A stretch of DNA of 64,000 nucleotides from Gongronella butleri (GCA_025201375.1 JAIWZP010000043.1:1-64000); one strand, 5' to 3'; shown: positions 48,973 to 59,399, counted from the first letter of the stretch. Made by a program: numbers and translations. Notes: generated by a model not told the origin, from the sequence alone.

Positions 48973-50475
48973 TTACTTTTTGAATCCCTGCACCACTTGA
49001 ATAATGCCGGTGAATGAGACAACGAGGGCTGCAACGGTCACCAGCACGGCAAAGGCGTCGCGTGTGAGGCTTCTGATGAAATCGTGCTTGATCCTCTGAT
49101 GCCAGCTGTAAAACTTGCGACTCAGCATGGCGTACTCGTATCCAGAATCACTGGTTATTTCGTCAAAGCTGCCCATATCCCGAAAAACATACAATAAAAT
49201 AGTCTGAAATTCGATATAGTCATCATAATCGGTGAATCCCAGCTCGACTGCCAATCTGAATGATTCTGGTGTGCCAAGCAAGCCAACGGCAATGCGCAGC
49301 ATGTCATTGATCGGGCAAGGCGATCCCTGACCTGTTTTTTGACAAAGGCGCATCATCACGCACATGTTTGAGCGTGACAACTTGGGCATGTAGATCATTT
49401 CACCCATCACTGCAAAAGATTGGTCAAGTTGCACGGAATATCCCTTTTCTTTCAGCTCGTGCAATGTGACCAAACGCTCGGGAAACTTGACATTGTATTG
49501 TTTTGCTTGGCCATAGATCGAAAATGCAATGGTTTCGGCAATTGTCCTGGTTAGATCTATCTCCTGATCAAGCGTATAAGCCATGACTTTGCCGAAAAAG
49601 GCATTGGCAATCAGGTTGCACAGAGCAATGGGCTGCACGACATTGCCCTTTCGCCATGTTTGTACCAAACGAATATCGTGATCAGTCCAATTCGTCCATG
49701 CTGAGAACCCGTTCTGGTCATGCAAGCCATCTATGTATTCATCAATGGCTGTCTTGTTTGCAAAGTAGCTCAGATGAGTGAAACTGGCACAAGCGAAGAA
49801 TTGCTTGTTTTGCTGGAATCCAATGGTGGACAGAATGTCATTCATGGCGGTGACGACCTTTGCTTGCGAATTAGCACGCCGCACGTCGCCAATGTAGCGC
49901 TCCAATACTGATTGCTCATTGTCTTCAAAAACAAATTCAAGATCTGCCAGTCGTGTCGCCAATAGCCCGCAATTAAAAAGGTGGAACTTGAAGGCCAATG
50001 TCTGTTCACTGACGATGATGCCTTTGAGATAATTTACGGCACCGATGATCTCTTGCAATGTCACTTTGCCATGATGGCGCGACCGAAAGGCGCGCTCACA
50101 TTTTTCGTCAGAGGATGATGATCCCATGGTGGATGAGCTGCTCGCGTCGTCGCTGTCGACATCGACGCGTGAGAATGTCTGCAGCGTGTCCCAATCATAC
50201 TCAGCGGACGGCGAATCCGATGAGGGCGTGAGAGCCACATCCGCGATGAGCACGGATTTTGGAGTGATCACCGTCAGGTCTATGTCCTTGAGCATCTTAA
50301 TCATCTCTCCAACAGTTTTTCGGTCAAAAATCGTGGATTCGTGCCAGCCTGGGAAGAGGAGATGGAAGCCACGCTGCTGGTTGGGCGAAAGCAATGCAGG
50401 ATCAAAGAGGCACGAGGGATCGATCAAGCCATGACCCTTGAGTGTCGCATCCGAATTGAGAACTTTGTCGGTCAT
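48973..50475 (-). CDS. unknown intronless protein with C-terminal membrane tail, paralogue 1
   Basis: 500 residues from the ATG at 50475 (MTDKVLNSDATLKGHG); the frame is open further upstream but has no earlier ATG. I do not recognise the family. Visible parts: an N-terminal region with DPALLSPNQQRGFHLLFPGW; a Ser/Asp-rich linker around residues 95-125; a long mostly helical middle part (for example LEFVFEDNEQSVLERYIGDV, TIAETIAFSIYGQAKQYNVK); and a final hydrophobic segment AFAVLVTVAALVVSFTGIIQ followed by VVQGFKK, a likely single membrane anchor with a basic end. The layout loosely resembles DUF247-like proteins with a C-terminal anchor, but I see no shared motif. Unlike nearly every other gene here it has no intron. 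Its copy lies about 3.1 kb away. Confidence 0.75.
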   Translation of the reverse strand: MTDKVLNSDATLKGHGLIDPSCLFDPALLSPNQQRGFHLLFPGWHESTIFDRKTVGEMIKMLKDIDLTVITPKSVLIADVALTPSSDSPSAEYDWDTLQTFSRVDVDSDDASSSSTMGSSSSDEKCERAFRSRHHGKVTLQEIIGAVNYLKGIIVSEQTLAFKFHLFNCGLLATRLADLEFVFEDNEQSVLERYIGDVRRANSQAKVVTAMNDILSTIGFQQNKQFFACASFTHLSYFANKTAIDEYIDGLHDQNGFSAWTNWTDHDIRLVQTWRKGNVVQPIALCNLIANAFFGKVMAYTLDQEIDLTRTIAETIAFSIYGQAKQYNVKFPERLVTLHELKEKGYSVQLDQSFAVMGEMIYMPKLSRSNMCVMMRLCQKTGQGSPCPINDMLRIAVGLLGTPESFRLAVELGFTDYDDYIEFQTILLYVFRDMGSFDEITSDSGYEYAMLSRKFYSWHQRIKHDFIRSLTRDAFAVLVTVAALVVSFTGIIQVVQGFKK

Positions 50476-52050
50476 TTTGATTGCAATTAAAGAAAGAAGA
50501 GTTGCGTACAAGTACGACGAATATTTGATGGTAAAAATGAACAGTGTGCCCCGCCCTACCCGCACCGTGTCTTTCAGCAGCGAGAACACGAAGAATCACC
50601 TGTGTCGCGCAGCATCCATTCCACCGTGTAACGTTCTTTTGTTCCAAGCCCCGAAAACCGGAACACGCGTCCGAAAAAAAAAAAAGAACACCATCAAAGA
50701 ATGCGTTTTTGATCATTTACAGGGTTTTCTCATTAGATTTTTCCCCTTGATTGCGCGCCACACAGCACGGAGCGCATTCTCTGGTCCATTGTCCCTAATT
50801 TCGAGATTCCGCGGCGCTTTCTAACAAAAATCATATGATATCATATCATATGATGGCTTTTGCGACGTAACATTTTCGATTTTTTGGCCGTTTCTCGTTT
50901 GTATGACTGATTGACTGTACTCTTGTCATTTCGCGAATAGACACGCACTATCGCGTCTTTTTGCTTTTTTAGCCATCAACTACGTGGCCAACGGCATGCT
51001 GGGTGCAAGTGGATGCGTTTGACATGCTTTGGAGCGCGACTCAAATAGACTGAATCCTCATTTTTTTCCATTCTTCGTGTTTTGTGCTTTTGTCCGAGCA
51101 TTTTTAAGCTCCCGAACCGAGGTGTACTTTGGACAGAATCTGGCACGCGACCGAGCGCTATTGTCACCTCTTCGTTGATGCACGTACCTATCAGGGAGCA
51201 CAAAGCCAGGCACTGCTATAGATGTGGTACCAGTGCAGTGCGCGCCATCATGGGGTCATGCAACTTTGCAACAGAATCACGTTACAGCATGATATCATAA
51301 TCAACATAAAAATCACGTTATTTTATATTGAAAAATGAAAAACAAATATAAAAACCGTGTTTTTTAGGTTTTGCCGGTTTGTTGTGTCTCCAGAATTTTT
51401 TTTACAGCCTACAGCACTTGCCCGCAAATTAAATACGCGTCACGGCATAAACCACGGCCCAGTACTCTAAATGGACCCGCCCGATCTTTTTTTTTTTGGA
51501 CTCGAAAATGCCAAAAACCTCAAGTTTGTGCTATTTTGAATTCACCTCGCCATATGCTTGGTTGACCCCGCTCAAAAATAGCCGCGTCGCATTCGGCGCA
51601 AAATTTGCAACAAAAAAGCTTAAAGCCTCAAAGCGCTGCGACCACTTTTTAAAAATCCAGGGGTATTTCAGGGGTCACACGTCCAAATTTGGGAAATTTC
51701 GCAGGAGTGATCAACGCATCTCAAATAGATAACTCCGACAATTTGCTATTGGCAGAGGTTGGCACACAAAATGGCAGCAAAAACCCACAACTTACGAAAA
51801 ATGGCGTCCACAGAAGGAAGAGAGCCACATATGCCCATTTGACCACCCTCAGCGGCGCCAGAATCGTGTTTCGTTGGTACCCGTCTGATACCGGCATCCT
51901 CCTGCCGAGATCACCTGGAGCACATAACTTCCTTGCTTATAAAAAAAAAAGGCGTGCAAAAGCCAAATTCTTCTTCAAATCATTAATCATATCTTTTACG
52001 GGCGAGACTGGTCGCGTTTCAAAGCGACGCGCCCACTTTTATTTCACGCT
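50476..52050. other. spacer between the paralogues, with R2 copy 2
   Basis: It contains the conserved upstream region of paralogue 1, the near-palindrome of TCATATGATATCATATCATA at about 50830, R2 copy 2 (about 51120-51840) and the 3' flank of paralogue 2. No gene seen. Confidence 0.6.
51120..51840 (+). repeat. dispersed repeat R2, copy 2
   Basis: It matches copies 1 and 3 from GGACAGAATCTGG through TTTGCAACAAAAAAGCTTAAA and GTGATCAACGCATC to about 51840, where unit B begins. The right half of R2 (transposase-like part) is missing here, so the junction truncates the repeat. Confidence 0.8.
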
Positions 52051-54890
52051 TTATTTTTTGAATCCCTGCACCACTTGAATAATGCCGGTGAATGAGACAA
52101 CGAGAGCTGCAACGGTCACCAGCACGGCAAAGGCGTCGCGTGTAAGACTTCTGACGAAATCGTGCTTGATCCTCTGATGCCAGCTGTAAAACTTGCGACT
52201 CAGCATGGCGAACTCGTATCCGACCTCGCTGGCTACCTCGTCAAAGCAGCTCATTTGCCGATAAAAATATAAAATCCTCTCAAATTCGAGATAGTTGTCA
52301 TAATCTGTGACACCCAACTCGACTGCCAATTTGAATGATTCTGGTGTGGCAAGCAAGCCATCGACAATGCGCAGCATGTCATTAATCGGGCATGGCGGCC
52401 CCTGATCCGTTTTTTGACAAAGCCGCAACATCACGCACATGCGTGAGCGTGACAACTCGGGCATGATGATAAGATGGCCCCTGACTAGAAAAGAACCGCC
52501 AATCTGCACGGAATACCCCTTTTCTTTTAGCTCTTGCAATGTGACCATACGTTCGGGAAACTTGACATTGTATTGTTTTGCTTGGCCATAGATCGAAAAT
52601 CCAATGGTTTCGGCAATTGTCCTTGTCATATCGATCTCCTGATCGAGCGTGTAAGGCATGATTTTGCCTAGCAAGGCATAGGCTATCAGGTTGCACAGAG
52701 CAATGGGCTGCACGACATTACCCTTTCGCCAAATTTGCACCAAACGAACATCCTGATCTGTCCAATTCTTCCACGCTGAAAATCCGTCTTGGTCATGCAA
52801 GCCCTGCATGTATTCTGCAATGGCTGTCTTGTTTGCAAAAAAGTCCAAATGATTGAAGCCGGCACAAACGAAGAATAGCGCGTTTTGCTGGAATCCAATG
52901 GTGGACAGAATGCCACTCACAGCGGTGACGACCTTTGCTTGCGAATTAGCACGTCGCACGTCGCCAAGATAGCGTTCCAATGCAGATTGCTCATTGTCTT
53001 CAAAGATAAACTCAAGATCTGCTAGTCGTGTCGCCAAGAGCCCGCAATTGAAGAGGTAAAACATGCCGCCCAATGACTGTTCACTGACAATGATACCCTT
53101 GAGATATTGCACGGCGCCAACGATCTCTTGCAATGTCACTTTGCCATGATGGCGCGACCGAAAGGCGCGCTCACCTTTTTCGTCAGAGGATGATGATCCC
53201 ATGGTGGACGCGCTGCTCGCATCGTCGTTGTCAGCATCGACACGTGAGAATGTCTGCAGCGTCTTCCAATCACGCTCAGCGGATGGCGCATCCGATGAGG
53301 GCGTGAGAGCCACATCCGCGATGAGCACGGATTTTGGAGTGATTACCGTCAGGTCCACGTCCTTGAGCATCTCAATCATCTTTCCAACCGTTTTTCGGTC
53401 AAAAATCGTGGAATCGTGCCAGCCTGGGAAGAGGAGACGGAAGCCACGCTGCTGGTTGGGCGAAAGCAATGCAGGATCAAAGAGGCACGAGGGATCGATC
53501 AAGCCATGACCCTTGTGGGTCGCATCCGAATTGAGAACTTTGTTGGGCATTGTGATTGCAATCAAAAAAAAAAGAAGAGTTGCATACAAGGACGGTGCGT
53601 ATTTGAGAAAAAAAAAAAAAAGAGCCGAGGGTCCCCACTACCACCCACCGTGTCGTACAACACCCAGAACACCGAGAACACGAGGAATCCTGTGTTGCGC
53701 AGCACCCATCCCACCGTGTAACGTTCTTTTGCTGCTATCATATTCAAGCCCCAGAACACGCGTCCGAAAAGAAAAAAAGAACACCATCAAAGAACGTGTT
53801 TTTGATCATTTGTAGGTCTTTCTCGTTAAATGCTTCCCCTTGGCTGCGCACGACACAGCATGGAGCGCATTCCCTGGTCCACGTTTGTCCCTTGTTTCGA
53901 GGTTTCACGCATTCACGGCGATTTCTAACAAAGGCTAGCTCTTGCGAAACCACATTTTCGATTTTTTGGTCGTTTGCATGACTTTTGATGACTGTACTAC
54001 TGTATTCAAATCTGGTGCTGTGTCCCAGCATTTTTAAGATCCTCGTAGCTCGAACCGTAGAGTGTGGACGATTGGACTCTGCACTCTGCACTCTGGACAG
54101 AACCTGGCGCACGCTGTCATATCTTCACCTCTTCGATGCATATCAAGATATCATACAGTATTGCATGATGCATGTGGGCATTAGGGAGCAGGCACCAGGC
54201 ACCAGCGTAGTACGCGCCTTCATGCAACTTTGCAGAATCGCAACAGAAGCACGCTACAGATTTAGCGCGACACTGCACAAAAACTTGCGCACTTATCTTT
54301 TAAACACCAAAAAAGCATGCTTTTCAGACTTTGCCGGCCTGCTGTGCCTCCAGAAATTTTTTTTACAGCCAACTTGCCCGCAAATGAAAAACGTGTCGCG
54401 ACGTCAACTATAGCCCACTGCTCAAGATGGGCGCGCCCGATTTTTTTCGGGCTCGTAAATACTGTACCAAAAACTTCATATTTGTATTATTTTGCATTCA
54501 TCTCGCCATCTGCACGGTTGACCCTGTTCAAAAAGACCTGCATCGCATTCAACGCGAAATTTGCAACAAAAAAGCTTAAATCACCAAAGTGCTACAACCA
54601 CTTTTGAAAAATTCACGGGTCACTCATCAGGGGTCACACATTTCAATCTCAAAACATGCCAAAATTGGGAAATTTCGAACTCCGAGTGATCAATGCATCC
54701 CAAACAGGTAACTCCGACGATTTGCTGTTGGCACACAAAATGACAGAAACCCCCAGCTTAAGAAAAATTAATGTCCAAAGAGTGACGCATGAATGGCGAT
54801 CGGCTGGGGAAAGTGCCTGTTTTGGTTCGAATTTTTTTTGCAAAAGCTTAAGGTTTGAGACTTCCAAATTAAGGTGGTGCATAAATTGCA
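51885..54890. repeat. tandem duplication unit B (3.0 kb)
   Basis: Direct repeat of unit A with the same internal order: 3' flank, unknown gene, upstream region, R2. Its R2 continues beyond the unit A homology to about 55300, so unit B is the longer and probably more ancestral end. Confidence 0.88.
52051..53550 (-). CDS. unknown intronless protein with C-terminal membrane tail, paralogue 2
   Basis: 499 residues from the ATG at 53550 (MPNKVLNSDATHKGHG). It is very similar to paralogue 1 along the whole length, with changes spread through the sequence, including two residue gaps (for example AVELGVTDYDNYLEFERILY against AVELGFTDYDDYIEFQTILL). The C-terminal anchor AFAVLVTVAALVVSFTGIIQ and VVQGFKK are identical. 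Both copies keep full open frames, so neither is an obvious pseudogene. The DNA differences are scattered but the frame is preserved, which suggests selection on the protein; this needs a codon-based test. Function unknown. Confidence 0.75.
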   Translation of the reverse strand: MPNKVLNSDATHKGHGLIDPSCLFDPALLSPNQQRGFRLLFPGWHDSTIFDRKTVGKMIEMLKDVDLTVITPKSVLIADVALTPSSDAPSAERDWKTLQTFSRVDADNDDASSASTMGSSSSDEKGERAFRSRHHGKVTLQEIVGAVQYLKGIIVSEQSLGGMFYLFNCGLLATRLADLEFIFEDNEQSALERYLGDVRRANSQAKVVTAVSGILSTIGFQQNALFFVCAGFNHLDFFANKTAIAEYMQGLHDQDGFSAWKNWTDQDVRLVQIWRKGNVVQPIALCNLIAYALLGKIMPYTLDQEIDMTRTIAETIGFSIYGQAKQYNVKFPERMVTLQELKEKGYSVQIGGSFLVRGHLIIMPELSRSRMCVMLRLCQKTDQGPPCPINDMLRIVDGLLATPESFKLAVELGVTDYDNYLEFERILYFYRQMSCFDEVASEVGYEFAMLSRKFYSWHQRIKHDFVRSLTRDAFAVLVTVAALVVSFTGIIQVVQGFKK

Positions 54891-55300
54891 TAATTTTTAC
54901 AGTATTACAGTATCATACGGTACAGTACATCATTTCATACTGTAATTTTTTGATTTTTTATTTTGCACATTTTTGTGTGGTGGCCTGGTGGGTGGTGGGC
55001 TGCCACTCGCAGACGTGCAGAAATAACCGATGCAAAAAGTTCAAACCCAAGCTAGCGTGCTGAAAGTCATCCCATTAGATGCTTTGCTCCCCTGTTTGTT
55101 ATTTAGTAAAACTGAAATAAAAATCGGGGGTTGACTACTGGACGGTTGTCGGGCAAATCGCCCGATTAAATACTGTAACGGTATTTTGATGAAAAGTGGA
55201 TTTTCTCTGCGAGTTTTAGCAATCCGTCGATGAAAACTGCTGGTCTCAGTCGGTAGAGATTCAACAGATACTTTCGAGTTCGACATGTCAAAAGCGCCAT
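54090..55300 (+). repeat. dispersed repeat R2, copy 3
   Basis: The longest R2 copy. It shares all R2 landmarks with copy 1, including the right part (GATGCAAAAAGTTCAAACCC, GAAAAGTGGATTTTCTCTGC). Relative to the other copies it carries extra TACTGTA at 54460 and several heptamers between 54898 and 54944. Confidence 0.82.
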
Positions 55301-55415
55301 GTGACATCCAATCAGTTGCCGAGAAGAACATCGAGGTTGAAATTTTTTGTAACGTTTGACCAGCTTTGTCAAGCCTACAAAGGTCACGTACCGGTATCAT
55401 CGGGCAAACAAACAT
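55041..55415 (-). pseudogene. possible decayed DDE transposase fragment in R2 copy 3
   Basis: The minus frame is open for 124 codons. It contains SVESLPTETSSFHRR, then SQPPIFISVLLNNKQG, paralleling the frame in R2 copy 1. Upstream in the same frame LDKAGQTLQKIST and MFFSATDWMS could be the linker before the first catalytic strand of a Tc1/mariner-like enzyme. Key acidic residues are missing or displaced. This is a weak call based on two diverged copies. Confidence 0.25.
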
Positions 55416-57387
55416 TCTGGAAACGACAGTATTGTTCTACAGTATTGTACGACACCACCCGACGTGTCTTTTTTGAATGGTGCAAATTTCATCCCGATCC
55501 ACGAAATATTTCGCGAGCCACTGCTGAATGTTGTATTTGCTGCTTGCAGAGCGTGATCTCATTAAGTAAAAATCACAATGGACACCTCCATGTGAAAGAG
55601 AATGTCTGCGATTACCCTAAGTCAGACGCGCTGGTCGTGTCTGGACTTGTATTTCACAAGTTGTGTAAAAAAGAAAAGAAAAAAAGAAAAAAAGCAAACG
55701 CGATGTAAATCGCGTTGTGCATTCTCAGTGCCGCATCCCTGGATTCAAATCCAGATGGCCGGGCACTTACTTAGTCCGGCTAATCAAGCCCCGCTCACAC
55801 AATGGCTGCTGTCGCCAGGTCTTTACGTTTTAATCGCGATTTTACCATACATGAAAGGATAGCGCAACCTTTCCCTCATTTGCTCTCTTGTACGCACCCT
55901 TGCTAAGATGCCTTATTCGCTATGTATGATCAGAGATTGCATCGACCAGGATCTGGGCAGATGCAAGCCTGAGAAAAAAAAATAATAATAATAAAAAATC
56001 TCATTTGCTTGCGATCACACAATGCCCCACTTGGCCATACGCGTCTTTACGCGCCCATGTGCATTCACGCCACGGAACCATCATCTCTGGATCATTTGCA
56101 TATCCGAGGAACAGCTCAATCGCTGATTGAGCGCGGCTCACATTCAATTCATGCCTCGGAACGCTTGTATGCATGACAGCCACTCATTGAAGCATTTCTT
56201 TGCATCTTACATCCTAAACCCCAGTTTTTACAAATTGTCTATATAATAGAGTCTTTACTTTTTCTTAATTAATAAACCGTATCAGATTCTCAATATCTCA
56301 CTGAAATTGTGAAAATGTCGATATTTTGGATTCATTTGGACAACGACGCAGTCGACCTTGATTTTTAACGTCTTTTTGAGACGAGACGCATCGAAATACA
56401 GTACTACAACGCTGAAACCTGGAAGTTTTCAGCGACCTGCTGATCGAGTGGCAAGCTGGCAACTGGTAAATTTCATCATACTGTATCGTCGGAATCTCGG
56501 ATAAGAGCAATACTGTAGATACTGTAGGCGCAAATAATACGTGGATGACAATGGTCATTGAAAAAATAAGTTTTAGTTGAATGAGCTATTGTATGATACT
56601 GTATGAGCACGTCTGCACTCTGCAGCTCTGCACGAGAAAGAAATGGTGGGGCCGACGCCTCATTTTCGATCCATGGAAACCATGATGGATTGGCGATTCG
56701 CGTCACGTCCGTGGTACGCGCGTAAAAGAAGAGAAAACTAGCCTAAACCGCGTATCGTGACATGCCCCTCCTCGGCAATCCGCGGCTCAGAGTGCACAGC
56801 GTGCTGGGTTCCTGCGTGTTTGAACGCTTTTTTTTCACAGCTGAAGCATGTCCAACAAAGAAAAGATAGAAAAATTGTATCTGATGCGTGATCTCATCGC
56901 TCAGCAGTGTGCGAGGTGATACAGGACGCGTTTCTGTTGCAAGCCAAGCCAAGCCAGGTACAGGAACACGGATGGCACGGGCCAAAATGCATTGGAAAGT
57001 CTGGCTGGTGCATGGCAATTCCCGCACGCGGGGTTTTTGCTGCAAGCCGGCGATGGCATCCGTTTTTTTTTTTTAGGGGGGCGCAAGGCACTTTTGGCCG
57101 CTTTTTTTTATTGTGTTGCGTCATTCACTTCCTTGTGCGTACTGGCGCGCATAAAAGTGGCACCTGAGCAGCCAAAGATTGAGAAGCAAGCATCAAATGG
57201 TCAATTGATCAAGTGTTGCTCAGAGTGGCGGTGATTGGGCCGGATGGCTCGGCGCCGGCGGAAGTGGAGGGGCCCAGGAGGGCACAAAAAGGGCCGCCTG
57301 TACCTTGTTTTTCTTTTTCTCTCTCTTTTTCTCCTCTATCTTTGCATTTCCCTCCTCTCTTTCTTTCACTCCCCTACTCTTTTCACC

Positions 57388-58143
57388 ATGTCCAAGGTTT
57401 TCTCCACCGCTGACGTCAAGGCTCACAACTCCAAGAGCGACCTGTGGGTCGTCATCCACAACAAGGTGTACGATATCACCCAATTTGTCTTGGAGGTAAG
57501 GAAATTCGCTTTTTTTTCGCACGTTGTGGCTTCTTGTGCTTGCTTAGCACGGCCCGGAGCTCCCCGCTCACGTTTCCATGCTTCTTTTCGACTAATTAGC
57601 ACCCCGGTGGTGAGGAAGTCTTGTTGGACGAGGCTGGTAAGGATTGCAAAACGCACATATAGAGCAAAAAAAAAAAAAAAAAAAAAGGGCGGCAAGCTCA
57701 GCTGCTGTTTTTGCAATTTACGCAGGCAAGGACGCCACCGAGTCGTTTGAAGACATTGGCCACTCGGATGAAGCCCGTGAAATCTTGTCCAAGTACTTGA
57801 TTGGCGAATTGGACGCTGCTGTAAGTGTTTTTTGGCGCGTTGTGAGGGGATGGTGTGGAGAAGGCGCGTCTTTTTCGTCGATTGTTATCGACCCATCAGC
57901 TGACAAATTTTTTATACCCCACTTTTAGTCGCGCGTTGACAACCACAAGTTCGATCCCATCCGCGCCGGTGAGCTCCCTGATCAAAAGTCTGGCTCGTAA
58001 GTGACAATTGATAAAAAAAAGGAAAGCAGGCACCGTTGACCGACCCTGACTCTCTTTCTTGCTGTAGTGCCCTCCGTGTCATTGTCCCTGCTTTGGCCAT
58101 TGTCGGCTTTTTGGCCTACAAGTTTGTCCTCGGCAAGAACTAA
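57388..58143 (+). CDS. CYB5: cytochrome b5
   Basis: Exons: join(57388..57495, 57600..57636, 57726..57820, 57929..57996, 58068..58143), 127 residues. It is an ER-anchored heme protein that passes electrons to fatty-acid and sterol desaturases and some P450s. The heme domain shows [18 protein letters not shown], then [13 protein letters not shown] with ligand His37 in HPGG, and the second ligand His61 in EDIGHSDEA. The tail [20 protein letters not shown] and LGKN form a C-terminal anchor. Five short exons; exon 2 is 37 bases. The ATG follows a long C/T-rich leader. AATAAA is at 58188. Confidence 0.96.
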
Positions 58144-58291
58144 GGGCAATTTCAATAGATCCTCACCCCCCGCTCTCCTTGTACTTGAATAAATTCATCT
58201 CGCTCTCTAATGTTTGATGGGGTCCCCTGGGTCGTCTCTCGACGCTGTAGTTAAAAGCAAATCCCTCTCTCAAGCCGCAATGGCTGCCAAT

Positions 58292-58324
<33 letters not shown>

Positions 58325-58490
58325 CAAATGATTGCCATGGTTACACCGGCACCCTGCCGCGCTCGGCTAGAAAAATGAGTGGGGTTGCCGACACGGCCAC
58401 TTGTCGCTCATTTTGGTCCGTCTTCATGCCTTTTGTTTTGCATGATCTGAATTTTTTTCTTTTTTTTCAATTTTGCATTAAAAAAGGAAG
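58144..58490. other. spacer with 30-base T run
   Basis: 3' flank of cytochrome b5, a run of about 30 T at 58295-58324, then an AT-rich leader of the small gene. No other content seen. Confidence 0.5.
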
Positions 58491-58723
58491 ATGTCAAGTG
58501 GATTGGAGACCTTGAGCGAACGGAAGCGCTTGGTTTTGCAACCAAACATCGCGGCAGGTACTATGATAACTTTTTACTCTGCATTTGCCATGACCAACAT
58601 GATACAGGCAAAGCCAGGGCAGAAGAAAAACTCTCTGCCGCAGGCTACACGCAGGAAAACAATGCCCAAAAGGGCGAGCTGGCGTGTCCCAATGGAGTGG
58701 TCACCTTGCAAATGGAATTGTAA
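58491..58723 (+). CDS. small two-exon protein of unknown function
   Basis: Exons: join(58491..58557, 58608..58723), 60 residues. Exon 1 reads MSSGLETLSERKRLVLQPNI then AAG. A 50-base intron (GTACTA to ACAG) leads to KARAEEKLSAAGYTQENNAQ, then KGELACPNGVVTLQMEL and stop. The spliced product is a compact, polar, largely helical peptide without signal or membrane segment. Unspliced, the same start runs 92 codons into unlikely sequence; splicing gives a balanced composition, which is why I prefer it. I do not recognise the family, and transcript support is lacking. Confidence 0.5.
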
Positions 58724-59399
58724 AGAAGCTGCCAATGGCAGACGACCTCTGTTTTGGTGTTTTGGCTGAGCGCCATGCACCCCTAACTTGTGGGTCGGAG
58801 TCCCCATTTCGATTTTGCATCAAGTTCATGAATTGCCCGCGGGACAGGGTGCACAAAGCATGACAAGGCTCGCGTGGAATCATGCCATCCAAGGAAATTA
58901 TCCAGAATGTGCGGCACGCGCATGTGTGCCATGGGCGCCAATTGGGGGCTCCAGAAAGACGTGGAAACACGCTGACTTGTGTCAGTCAGCAGCAATGCCT
59001 GGTTCCGTGTGTTTCCTTGCAAGCCAATGAGAATCGTTTGAATACTTTACCAAAATGTGGGGAAAGCAGCGGAGCTGAGCGGAAAAGTGGGAAAACAGGG
59101 TGGGACGATGAGAAAAAAAAAAAAAAAAAAAAGAGAATCTTCCTTGACTTTCTCCTTTTCTCCTTGTTTCTTTTTTTTTATTTTATTCCAAGTGTTCTCG
59201 TCACCTCTCGTAGTGTCTATTGTGCCAGTATGTTTTAGCACGAGGTTGCTATCATGCCGCCTGCTTTATTGTCGCAAATATAAAAAAAAGACCGAGAAAT
59301 CAGGACTAACGGTTTTTTTCTTTATTTCTGTACGTAGTGTTTCTCTCTACCCCTTGTTCCGCCACTGACGACCGAGACAACAAGCCCGTCATTGCTGCA
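58724..59399. other. intergenic spacer
   Basis: No supported gene. Short open frames on both strands at about 58783-59030 lack motifs. An acceptor-like GTACGTAG at about 59331 might end a leader intron of the next gene. Confidence 0.45.

Larger units (their letters stand above)
48825..51840. repeat. tandem duplication unit A (3.0 kb)
   Basis: It aligns with unit B (51885-54890) over the 3' flank (GGCGTGCAAAA, GGTCGCGTTTCAAAG), the whole unknown gene, its upstream region (CACCGTGTAACGTTCTTTTG, AACACCATCAAAGAA, GGAGCGCATTC) and repeat R2. Unit A alone contains an AT palindrome at about 50830-50855. Confidence 0.88.
53551..57387. other. gene-poor block with R2 copy 3 and heptamer cluster
   Basis: No gene supported. 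It contains the upstream region of paralogue 2, R2 copy 3 (about 54090-55300), and 14 TACTGTA/TACAGTA heptamers between 53998 and 56603. A palindromic GGATTCAAATCC lies near 55739, without a tRNA fold. The last 100 bases are the C/T-rich leader of cytochrome b5, preceded by GCATAAAAG near 57149. Confidence 0.6.

Noticed and set aside
55700..55800. palindromic GGATTCAAATCC resembling a T arm
   Set aside because: The loop is one base short for a T arm and no D or anticodon arm can be folded upstream; possibly a tRNA-derived fossil.
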